Shown here in pieces: positions 38,201 through 44,734 of a stretch of DNA of 64,000 bases. Source of the stretch: Thalassospira mesophila (GTDB taxonomy: Bacteria > Pseudomonadota > Alphaproteobacteria > Rhodospirillales > Thalassospiraceae); contig NZ_JFKA01000010.1 in NCBI RefSeq assembly GCF_002115755.1, forward strand, positions 62,001-126,000, read 5' to 3'. The position numbers and the translations under genes were made by a program. The notes beneath the pieces are model-generated. The model ran no database searches. It was not told the origin of the DNA and saw nothing but the letters and a program-made list of their open reading frames with translations. How positions within the stretch are numbered: position 1 is the first letter of the stretch; every line of letters begins with the position of its first letter.

Positions 38201-38996
38201 CCGAATAAGCTATAGGAGTAACACCACGATCTCGCCATTTCGTTTCAATGTCTTCATGACGCCCACGGTCAAACGCATATAAATTGCGTTGATCAATCCC
38301 GCCATTCTGACTCAATCCCTGCAACAGGTATTTTACGGGTGGGTCATCTGCGCTATACCCAACAAGAACAACAGTATGATGTTTAATCAGTTCTCTAATA
38401 AAATTCGTTGCCCATGCTTCGGCCAAATAGGCGCGCCCAAAATCCGCGCTCCCTAATACGTAACTATCTGGTTGCCCAATATGACCATGAAGATAAGTAA
38501 TGCCCGTGATTGAATCTCCATGCTCAAGCACTGGTAGGGTAGGCGCAACGCGTACTTGCAACAGTTCATCTTGGCCAAACTCAAACAAACGATCAAAATT
38601 CGTTGTTACCACTTGTGGCCGATGATCACGATCAGAGGAAATTCGACAAATTAACCTATGCTTGTCACTTGGATCATCATTCCTTGGCGCTCCAAGGCAT
38701 TCAGAAACAATCGCATTCACTTCATCGCGACCATATTCCTGATACAAAGAATTGAACAACTGATCCAACGGGGTTTTGGCACCGTTGCCACCTATTTTCC
38801 AAGGTAGGAAGTCCCGCATTATGTCGCCGTTTTCATCGGGATCTAATTTATCTATGACATACTGTGCCAACCCTACAAAAGTTGGCATTCCTGCTGGAAT
38901 CGAAACACCGGCACCGCACAGAAAAACACACCTTCCCTCATCTCTTTTTTGCAACAAATAGTCCGGTATGGCTGGTCCATTTGCATGAAATCTCAC
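35208..38996 (-). CDS. Large SIR2-domain protein, probable anti-phage NADase
   Basis: A 1262-residue protein. The first 290 residues are a SIR2 domain: CGAGVSIPAGMPTF (about 27-40) for NAD binding, VVTTNFDRLFE (129-139) with catalytic Asn133, TYLHGHIGQPDSYVLGSADF (from about 167) with catalytic His170, and VLVGYSADDPPVKYLL (from about 210). The remaining 970 residues have no motif I recognise and look mainly helical. This is the architecture of the DSR-type defence-associated sirtuins, which use the C-terminal part to sense phage proteins and then deplete NAD+; DSR2 uses Asn133 and His171. The gene is much more AT-rich than its neighbours and sits alone between amrS and a GNAT gene, which suggests horizontal transfer. 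Defence is inferred. DSR1-like and SIR2-DUF4020-like are alternatives to test. Confidence 0.82.
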   Translation of the reverse strand: MRFHANGPAIPDYLLQKRDEGRCVFLCGAGVSIPAGMPTFVGLAQYVIDKLDPDENGDIMRDFLPWKIGGNGAKTPLDQLFNSLYQEYGRDEVNAIVSECLGAPRNDDPSDKHRLICRISSDRDHRPQVVTTNFDRLFEFGQDELLQVRVAPTLPVLEHGDSITGITYLHGHIGQPDSYVLGSADFGRAYLAEAWATNFIRELIKHHTVVLVGYSADDPPVKYLLQGLSQNGGIDQRNLYAFDRGRHEDIETKWRDRGVTPIAYSGEGNDHSALWDTFEAWAERADDPRAWRGNVINLARKGPRLVEAYQRGQVAHVVRTTAGARAFANATPKITAEWLCVLDVNCRIADISKGYGEDAEIFDPLQTYGLDDDPARPPANSYWQARIHDHLLGWRPGDDNPENIHDLGAFPAADNMPLPSRLGTLVWWISEHLDSPIAAWWAFRQRRLHPSFLKFVRDALTRQKDLPSDARKMWNVLVEMHTAVSADRHGSYWFELRRMIDVEGWSNHVIREFENFLLPSYATSFLGGIKKSKAPLGSWANTDVKDIANLSVKFPDLHQQDLEIPDCDLDVVISAAENCFRRAIMMLQDLNVSYYPVPTCYPGRETEGRLTDTRTSGFFDWFLSLFSRMVEHHPEVMRNRVLLWPESDPYFFRKLKFFADAHRLLFSGEEVVNFLLKVDPEIFWDYQVSREVLFLLQDRWGDFSRNEKESLIEKMLLYSEVGEDFKREESIRQVACYIKFLSLNGCELSPTHTQRLAELIATVPNWRDEFAKEIVRKRGGNFGYVKVDDAPAVFDGLSVNEVSERLDNMPGRGWGDFFEKKPFIGLVKNNPKRSLLVLLHKARRDEYPAEFWFQLIDKFPENVTRRFLLVFARELGRLPFEKIEGVEYYIGRWINGNLNKIYTLSPLVAWSVFDHFASNIIIDRSDLGEDGAAKVIAMDEATQRSRCLFECAINEPAGHAMDGILKALETLGVKENAGIPGAFRQRIERFLENPGNEKNYAVCILTRYIGWLYSVDPVWVMTRLVPLFSSNNDVSEFAWNGFLYSETKFPPEVAVTVKPYLLQIFPKVYEWKWPDGDIELAVDLLSSMAIFDANEPHGLTYREMRNCLRRMNDRSRSHVVHFLTRFGCEESNGWVDHVVPFITNAWPLERKYRTSSLVAEWVLLLSRSGDHFPTVLQAVRKFLVPVSSGNGLFSLDMTLDDDEPLVSRFPQEVLSVLDAIIPETMSVVPFELSQMLSEIEKAAPELFRTRHFLRLIDLVERQ

Positions 38997-39117
38997 GTCA
39001 CAACTATCCCTATTGATACCCGGTGCATTTAACCAAGTTTAACTCGTCACATAAGCAGCCGGAAATAGAAAACAGCCAGGAAAACTCTGTGATATAATCT
39101 GTTAGTCGTTAGCTAAT

Positions 39118-40242
39118 TCACTGCCGCGCAGCACTTAACCGCACCGGCTGGCGTTTGCGGCCCCACTGCCCAGGCTTGGGGCCAAACACCCCGGCACAGG
39201 CGATTCCGCATTCAGTACAATTTCCGTGCGCATCCAGCTTCCAGTCCGAAAGCTCATACCAGTCCCGGCCAATCAGGCGGGTATGGCAGTTATGGCAATA
39301 GGTGCTAGAAGCCGCGTGGTCATGCACATTGCCGACATACACATAGCGCAGCCCGTTTTTAAGCGCGATCTCCCGCGCCCGGATCAGGGTTTGTGCGGGT
39401 GTTTGCGGGGTATCCATCATTTTCCAGTCGGGGTGAAAGGCGCTGAAATGCACCGGCTCATCGGGGCCAAGATTGGCCATGATCCAGCGGGTCATGGCAT
39501 CAAACTCGCCATCGCTGTCATTTTCACCCGGTATCACCAGATTGGTCAGCTCAAACCACACCCCGGTTTCGCGCTTCAGATAAATCAGGGTTTCGAGAAC
39601 ATCATCCAGATGGGCCGAACACAGCTTGTGATAAAACGCCTCGGTAAAGCCTTTTAAATCCACATTGGCGGCATCCATATGGCGAAAAAACTCTGCCCGC
39701 GCATCCTTGCCAATATAGCCCGCCGTGACCGCAATGGTTTTAATCCCTGCCGCCCGGCAGGCCTTTGCCACATCCACCGCATATTCCAAAAAAATCACCG
39801 GGTCGTTATAGGTAAAGGCCACCGACGAACAGCCCCATTGTTTTGCGGTTTGCACAATCATATCGGGGGTGGCAAGGCTACCCACCGCATCCATCTGCCT
39901 TGCCTTGGAAATTTCATGGTTCTGGCAAAACTTGCAGGTCAGATTGCAGCCCGCCGTACCAAAGGACAAAACCGGGCTTCCGGGCAAAAAATGGTTCAGC
40001 GGCTTTTTCTCGACCGGATCAATACAAAACCCCGATGACCGCCCCCAGGTGGTCAGCACCATCTGGTCATTTTGCCGGGCACGGACAAAACACAGGCCGC
40101 GTTGCCCCTCGGCCAGCTTGCAATAACGCGGGCAGACATCGCACTGAATACGGCCATCATCCAGCCGGTGCCAGTAACGGCCCGGCACGGTGTCGACCAA
40201 AGGTGCTTGTATGCCGGGCAATGTCGGGGGTGCGGTCATCAT
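39118..40242 (-). CDS. amrS: AmmeMemoRadiSam system radical SAM enzyme
   Basis: A 374-residue radical SAM protein. The [4Fe-4S] motif is GCNLTCKFC (Cys99, Cys103, Cys106), with N-terminal Cys-rich CDVCPRYC and a C-terminal set (STYCHNCHTR, CTECGIAC) that could hold additional clusters or zinc. VNVDLKGFTEAFYHKLC and EHGN-type elements are typical of the family that clusters with Memo and AMMECR1 proteins. The reaction is unknown. It is divergent from the fused Memo-AMMECR1 gene across 96 bp, completing the conserved three-part system. Confidence 0.92.
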   Translation of the reverse strand: MMTAPPTLPGIQAPLVDTVPGRYWHRLDDGRIQCDVCPRYCKLAEGQRGLCFVRARQNDQMVLTTWGRSSGFCIDPVEKKPLNHFLPGSPVLSFGTAGCNLTCKFCQNHEISKARQMDAVGSLATPDMIVQTAKQWGCSSVAFTYNDPVIFLEYAVDVAKACRAAGIKTIAVTAGYIGKDARAEFFRHMDAANVDLKGFTEAFYHKLCSAHLDDVLETLIYLKRETGVWFELTNLVIPGENDSDGEFDAMTRWIMANLGPDEPVHFSAFHPDWKMMDTPQTPAQTLIRAREIALKNGLRYVYVGNVHDHAASSTYCHNCHTRLIGRDWYELSDWKLDAHGNCTECGIACAGVFGPKPGQWGRKRQPVRLSAARQ

Positions 40243-40338
40243 GATCAGGTCCGCCTGTTAATAAAATGCAGCATCCTTTGAAAATCTAGTCTCGCGCGCT
40301 ATCTTTTGCAAAGGATCGCAGATCAAAAGGGATGCGCC

Positions 40339-41808
40339 ATGACCATTATTCGCCCCGCCGCCATTGCCGGTACGTTTTATCCTGCCGATGCCAGTGTGTT
40401 GCGCACAACCATTGCAAACCTGATGGCGTCTGCCGCCACCCACGCCCCCCATGAAAGCGCGCCCAAGGCCATCATCGTGCCCCATGCCGGGCTGGTGTTT
40501 TCCGGTGGCATTGCGGCAAACGGGTTTGCCACCATCCTGCCTGCGATCCATACCATCAAACGTTTGGTGATTATCGGCCCGGCCCATCGCATGGCGTTTC
40601 AAGGTATTGCCGTGGCCGATGCCACCGCGTTTGAAACGCCGCTGGGCACTGTGCCGGTGGATGAAGCGGCGATTAACAGCGTTCTGGCCCTGCCGCAGGT
40701 GCAGCGGCTTAACGCAGCACATGTGCAGGAACACGGGCTGGAAATTGAATTGCCGTTTATTCAGCATATTTTCGCAAATCAGCCCGAAGTGCAAATTGTG
40801 CCACTGCTGGTCAGCCGCTGTGCCGCCCACCAGATTGAAGAAGTGGTTGAAACACTGTGGGGCGGACCGGAAACCCTGATGGTGATTTCGTCCGACCTGT
40901 CGCATTTTCACGATGACGCCACGGCGTGCCAAATGGATGACCGCACCCGCCAATTGATTGAAAATTTCAGGGCTGAGGAACTGGGGTTTGACGATGCCTG
41001 TGGCTGCCTGGCGATTGTCGGCTTGCTGCGCGTGGCGCGCAAACGCGACATGAAAGTGAAAACGCTTTCACTGCAAAATTCCAGCGTCGCCAGTGGCGAT
41101 ACATCCCGTGTGGTTGGCTATGGCGCGTGGGCGTTTTACGATAGCGAAACAGCCATTTTACCTGATGATGAAAGCGGTTTCACCGATGCCACCCAAAACA
41201 TTCTAAACCGGCATGGCAAAGGGTTGCTGCGCCTTGCCAGCCAGTCAATCCGCCATGGGCTGGCGCAGGATGCCCCCCTGCAAGCGAACATCGACACGTT
41301 GCCAGATGATCTAAACCACCCCGGTGCCTGTTTTGTGACCTTGAAGTTAAATGGCGATTTACGCGGGTGCATTGGTTCCATCATCGCACAGCGCGCTCTG
41401 GCGCAAGATGTGTGTGAAAACGCTTTCAAGGCGGCCTTTGACGACCCGCGCTTTGCCAAAATTACGGCGGCAGACCTGACGGATGATCTGGAAATGTCGA
41501 TTTCGGTATTATCAAAACCACAGCCGTTTCCCTTTGAAAGCGAAGCCGATTTTATCGACAGGCTAACCCCGTTTGAGGACGGTATTATTTTATCTGATGG
41601 CAACAAACGCGGCCTTTTTTTGCCACAAGTCTGGGATCAACTGCCCGACCCGACAGATTTTACCCGCCACCTGAAACGCAAGGCAGGATTGCCGATGGAT
41701 TACTGGTCAAACACGCTGACAGCGCAACGCTTTGTCACACGCGGGATTGAAAGCAAAACCGTGTTTGCACCGGGCACCCTTTGGGCAGAACACAACCATC
41801 ACCGGTAA
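40339..41808 (+). CDS. AmmeMemoRadiSam system protein B-A fusion (Memo + AMMECR1)
   Basis: A 489-residue fusion. Residues 1 to about 265 are a Memo domain (RPAAIAGTFYPADASVL, IVPHAGLVFSGGIAANGFA, VIIGPAHRMAFQGIAV, VISSDLSHFHDD), with the His/Asp residues that bind metal in Memo1. Residues from about 295 are an AMMECR1 domain (GACFVTLKLNGDLRGCIGSI, including the LRGCIG motif). In most genomes these are separate genes beside the radical SAM protein. Here the fusion and the divergent amrS make the whole system. The ATG at 40339 has AAGGG upstream. Its biochemical role is not known; Memo1 in animals has been linked to copper and iron handling. Confidence 0.92.
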   Translation: MTIIRPAAIAGTFYPADASVLRTTIANLMASAATHAPHESAPKAIIVPHAGLVFSGGIAANGFATILPAIHTIKRLVIIGPAHRMAFQGIAVADATAFETPLGTVPVDEAAINSVLALPQVQRLNAAHVQEHGLEIELPFIQHIFANQPEVQIVPLLVSRCAAHQIEEVVETLWGGPETLMVISSDLSHFHDDATACQMDDRTRQLIENFRAEELGFDDACGCLAIVGLLRVARKRDMKVKTLSLQNSSVASGDTSRVVGYGAWAFYDSETAILPDDESGFTDATQNILNRHGKGLLRLASQSIRHGLAQDAPLQANIDTLPDDLNHPGACFVTLKLNGDLRGCIGSIIAQRALAQDVCENAFKAAFDDPRFAKITAADLTDDLEMSISVLSKPQPFPFESEADFIDRLTPFEDGIILSDGNKRGLFLPQVWDQLPDPTDFTRHLKRKAGLPMDYWSNTLTAQRFVTRGIESKTVFAPGTLWAEHNHHR

Positions 41809-41886
41809 AGATACGGACTGGACCTTTCTTGTAAAATTGCCTAGGTCATCCCCTATGAACATATTCCCCCAGACAAAGGATTTCCC

Positions 41887-42702
41887 ATGACCAACGGCTT
41901 GCCCGCAAATGCCCACGCCCTTGAAAACGGCCTGATCGAGATTGCCCGCAAGGCCGGTGCGGCGATCATGGAAATCTATAAAACCGATTTTGAAGTGCGA
42001 TCCAAGGATGACGCATCGCCGGTCACCGAGGCCGACGAAGCCGCCGAAGCCATTATTCTGCCTGGCCTGCACGCCCTGACGCCCAATGTTAAAATCGTAT
42101 CCGAAGAAAGTGCCGCGGCAGGCGATATTCCCGATGTATCAACGGAAACCGATTTTTTCTGGCTGGTAGACCCGCTGGACGGCACCAAGGAATTTATCAA
42201 ACGCAATGGCGAATTTACCGTCAACATCGCGCTGATTGCCAAAGGTGTGCCGGTTATGGGGGTTGTTTATGCCCCGGCGCTGGAAAAGCTGTATTTCGGC
42301 GGGCCTGACGGTGCCAAGCTGATTGAAAACGATACCGACCCCAAAACCACCGCCATCACCGTGCGCCCGATGCCCAAAGATGGCATCGTCGTGGTGGGTT
42401 CACGCTCGCACGGCGACCCGGAAGCGATGAAAGCATTTTTGGGCGATTTGAAAGTGCGTGAAATGCGCCCGGCGGGAAGCTCGCTGAAACTGTGCCTGAT
42501 CGCACAGGGCGAAGCCGACCTTTACCCGCGCCTGGGCCGCACCATGGAATGGGATATCGGGGCGGGCCACGCGGTTCTGGCCGCTGCCGGTGGCGTGGTT
42601 GAAAACATGGATGGCCGCCCGTTTGTTTATGGCAAGGGCGATTTTGCCAATCCCTATTTCGTCGCCCGCAGCCCGTCAGTACCGGTGACCTATCAAAACT
42701 AG
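41887..42702 (+). CDS. cysQ: 3'(2'),5'-bisphosphate nucleotidase
   Basis: A 271-residue protein of the inositol monophosphatase-like fold. The metal-binding signature is WLVDPLDGTKEFIKRNGEF, with SEES upstream (IVSEESAAAG), and the C-terminal signature is RTMEWDIGAGHAVLAAAGG. CysQ turns the sulfate-assimilation by-product PAP into AMP. AAGGA lies before the ATG. It is 78 nt after the Memo-AMMECR1 gene and may be co-transcribed with it. Confidence 0.94.
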   Translation: MTNGLPANAHALENGLIEIARKAGAAIMEIYKTDFEVRSKDDASPVTEADEAAEAIILPGLHALTPNVKIVSEESAAAGDIPDVSTETDFFWLVDPLDGTKEFIKRNGEFTVNIALIAKGVPVMGVVYAPALEKLYFGGPDGAKLIENDTDPKTTAITVRPMPKDGIVVVGSRSHGDPEAMKAFLGDLKVREMRPAGSSLKLCLIAQGEADLYPRLGRTMEWDIGAGHAVLAAAGGVVENMDGRPFVYGKGDFANPYFVARSPSVPVTYQN

Positions 42703-42747
42703 ATTTCAGGCGCGATTGCCCGTTATGGCAGAACCGCCGCGACCCTT

Positions 42748-42787
42748 AACAGCAGGATGGACATTGTTTCATCCTGCTGTTTTTTTT
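42748..42787 (+). terminator. Intrinsic terminator after cysQ
   Basis: AACAGCAGGATG pairs with CATCCTGCTGTT around a 10-nt loop, followed by a run of seven T or more. A strong terminator 45 nt after the cysQ stop. Confidence 0.93.
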
Positions 42788-42804
42788 ATCCGCGCCTTCC
42801 CCGC

Positions 42805-43062
42805 CTAGCATTGCCCTGCACAAGGACGCGGTGTTTTGGGCCCGTTATCAATATGATAAACCCGGCGCAATGCAACATTGCCAAAGCCATCGCTATGGCA
42901 CACAAAACCCGCAGGAACCTTGACTTTTTTATAAACCGGGAATACTATAATGACATCGCCACACAACGTGTAGGTGACGTAAATAGCCGCCGGACTAACG
43001 GCGACGCGGTTCGGATCACTACCGCGGAGCGATACCGAACTATAGCGTAAAAGAGCCGCCAT
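42805..43062 (-). CDS. Doubtful hypothetical protein
   Basis: An 85-residue reading frame with a protein-like composition (IYVTYTLCGDVIIVFPVYKK, then VPAGFVCHSDGFGNVALRR). No family recognised. The only ATG lies inside a terminator-like hairpin at 43048-43076 and has no ribosome-binding site, so it may be a remnant or chance frame. If it is not a gene, the stretch 42788-43237 holds nothing else I can see apart from that hairpin. Confidence 0.25.
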   Translation of the reverse strand: MAALLRYSSVSLRGSDPNRVAVSPAAIYVTYTLCGDVIIVFPVYKKVKVPAGFVCHSDGFGNVALRRVYHIDNGPKTPRPCAGQC

Positions 43063-43076
43063 TTATTGGCGGCTCT
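43048..43076 (-). terminator. Terminator-like hairpin, minus strand
   Basis: AGAGCCGCC pairs with GGCGGCTCT around a 7-nt loop and is followed on the minus strand by TTTTAC. It lies about 160 nt beyond the ancestral stop of the small membrane protein gene and probably ends its transcript. Confidence 0.6.
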
Positions 43077-43245
43077 GCGCTGTTTGCTCGAAAATTATAC
43101 ACGCCAATCTAAATGATTTGCAAACAAATGACGCCGAATTAACCAGCGACGAATGGCTCTTCCTGTGACAAAAAGGGTAACGTGAAAGTCCTCACGCTTC
43201 TATCCTTTGAACAAGCATCGTGCTTCAGATCATACAATCAATTAC

Positions 43246-43395
43246 TTAGAGCATGTTTCCTTTAATAAGACCCATTCTGCCCGCGCATTTTGCCGCTCGG
43301 CAAGGAGAAGTCCGCAGGGCGTAACGGGGTTACGGACAAGGATTTCGACGTAGCCGAGCAGCAAAACGGGTCTTATTAAAGGAAACATGCTCTAA
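43246..43395. mobile_element. MITE with 28-bp perfect terminal inverted repeats
   Basis: A 150-bp element bounded by perfect 28-bp inverted repeats at 43246-43273 and 43368-43395 (arm begins TTAGAGCATGTTTCC). A second pair of arms lies inside (43288-43301 and 43353-43366, one mismatch), and CGTAAC/GTTACG near the centre, so nearly the whole element can fold into one hairpin. The outer bases fit a TA target duplication, as made by IS630/Tc1-mariner-type transposases. It encodes no protein of its own. Only one copy is in the window. The inferred empty site restores the end of the neighbouring gene (see that entry). Confidence 0.88.
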
Positions 43396-43626
43396 AATCT
43401 GCTCCATCACTATTCGGGTCACATCAAATACAAAAGTCGGTAGTGCGACCACCGCGCTTAGCGCAAGTGTTTTTAAAAACAGATCAAAATACTGCATTTG
43501 ACGCTCTTCAGATGAAACATCTTCAGTTTCCCGCCAGAGTACCGACAAACTTTTGTAAATTCCTGTGAAAAAGAATGCCCTTTTTCTAATTGACATTCGT
43601 TCCAGCTTGTCATTGCGGGCCATCAT
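43330..43626 (-). CDS. Small membrane protein with MITE-altered C-terminus
   Basis: A frame of about 98 residues. The N-terminus is basic (SIRKRAFFFTG) and one membrane-type helix follows (FLKTLALSAVVALPTFVFDV). The last 19 residues are encoded by the MITE. If the MITE and one TA copy are removed, the frame would continue for only two residues (Ser-Asn) to a TGA at 43238-43240, so the ancestral protein was shorter. No family recognised. The start is uncertain: ATG at 43626, a downstream ATG at 43596, or a TTG at 43641; none has a strong ribosome-binding site. Confidence 0.45.
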   Translation of the reverse strand: MMARNDKLERMSIRKRAFFFTGIYKSLSVLWRETEDVSSEERQMQYFDLFLKTLALSAVVALPTFVFDVTRIVMEQILEHVSFNKTRFAARLRRNPCP

Positions 43627-43670
43627 CGCTAGGTATTTCAACAGATTGAAATTTTATCAATGGTGGTGCC

Positions 43671-44651
43671 ATGTCCCCCGCCCTGACCATTCGTGTTTAT
43701 TCCGAAGGTGCCCTGGCCCAGGCCGCTGGCAAATTACGTGCCGGTGAGCTGGTGGCTTTTCCTACCGAAACGGTTTACGGGCTCGGTGCCGATGCCACCA
43801 ACAAGGATGCGGTGGCCGGTATTTTTGCCGCCAAACAGCGCCCGTCCTTTAACCCGCTGATCAGCCATTTCCCCGACCGCGACGCCGCCGCCCGCCACGC
43901 CGTGTTTGATGACCGCGCCGATAAACTGGCCGCGGCATTCTGGCCCGGTGCGCTATCGCTGGTGCTGCCCAAGCGCGATGACAGCACGATTTGCGACTTA
44001 ACCACCGCGGGCTTGCCCAGCATTGCCGTGCGCGTACCGGCCCACGATATCGCCCGTGCCCTGTTGCGCGCAGCGGATCGCCCCATTGCCGCGCCATCTG
44101 CCAACCGGTCGGGCCGCATCAGCCCCACCACGGCGGGCCATGTGGCGGCATCGCTGGGCAATGCGGTTTCGATGATTCTGGATGGCGGACAGTGCGGTGT
44201 CGGCCTTGAAAGCACGGTGGTCGATTTAACCACCGACCGGGTGGTGCTGCTGCGCCCCGGCGGCATTACGGCAGAGCAAATAAGCGCGGTTCTGGGCTGT
44301 GATGTTGTGATGGCCGACACCGACGATGATGCCCCGAAATCGCCGGGCATGATGAGCAGCCACTATGCGCCGGGCCTGCCGGTGCGCCTTAACGCCACCA
44401 CCCCTGATCGCACTATCGGCGATGAAGTTTTGCTGGCCTTTGGCCCCGATTGCGCCACAGGCGGGTTTGCCCAGGTTTTATGGCTGTCCAAATCCGGCGA
44501 TGACCGCGAGGCGGCGGCCAACCTGTTTGCGGTGCTCCATCAGGCCGATCAATGCCGGGTCAAAGGCATTGCCATTTGCCCGATCCCCGATGACGGGCTG
44601 GGCATTGCCATTAACGACCGCATGAAACGCGCGGCCGCCCCGCGCGGCTAG
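43671..44651 (+). CDS. sua5: L-threonylcarbamoyladenylate synthase, long Sua5 form
   Basis: A 326-residue YrdC/Sua5 protein that makes threonylcarbamoyl-AMP for the t6A modification of ANN-decoding tRNAs. The YrdC domain has the KxR-type site and FPTETVYGLGADATN, PSFNPLISHF and GLESTVVDLT. The C-terminal 110 residues form the Sua5 extension (SPGMMSSHYAPGLPVRL), so this is Sua5 rather than the short TsaC. In the cell it works with TsaB/D/E. Confidence 0.95.
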   Translation: MSPALTIRVYSEGALAQAAGKLRAGELVAFPTETVYGLGADATNKDAVAGIFAAKQRPSFNPLISHFPDRDAAARHAVFDDRADKLAAAFWPGALSLVLPKRDDSTICDLTTAGLPSIAVRVPAHDIARALLRAADRPIAAPSANRSGRISPTTAGHVAASLGNAVSMILDGGQCGVGLESTVVDLTTDRVVLLRPGGITAEQISAVLGCDVVMADTDDDAPKSPGMMSSHYAPGLPVRLNATTPDRTIGDEVLLAFGPDCATGGFAQVLWLSKSGDDREAAANLFAVLHQADQCRVKGIAICPIPDDGLGIAINDRMKRAAAPRG

Positions 44652-44734
44652 GCTGAGGCGGAGGTTAAGCTGGTCCCAACCTCGGCCTGGCCCTGTCACC
44701 CGGTTAACATTGTTAATTTAATTTGGAACGCTTC

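Noticed and set aside
35208-38996. ThsA-type (Thoeris) identity for the SIR2 protein
   Set aside because: ThsA proteins are about 480 residues with a SLOG domain and pair with a TIR protein; here the protein is 1262 residues and no TIR gene is nearby.
43080-43245. Possible tRNA or small RNA left of the MITE
   Set aside because: I checked for a cloverleaf and a TTCAANNC-type T loop; no consistent set of stems was found.
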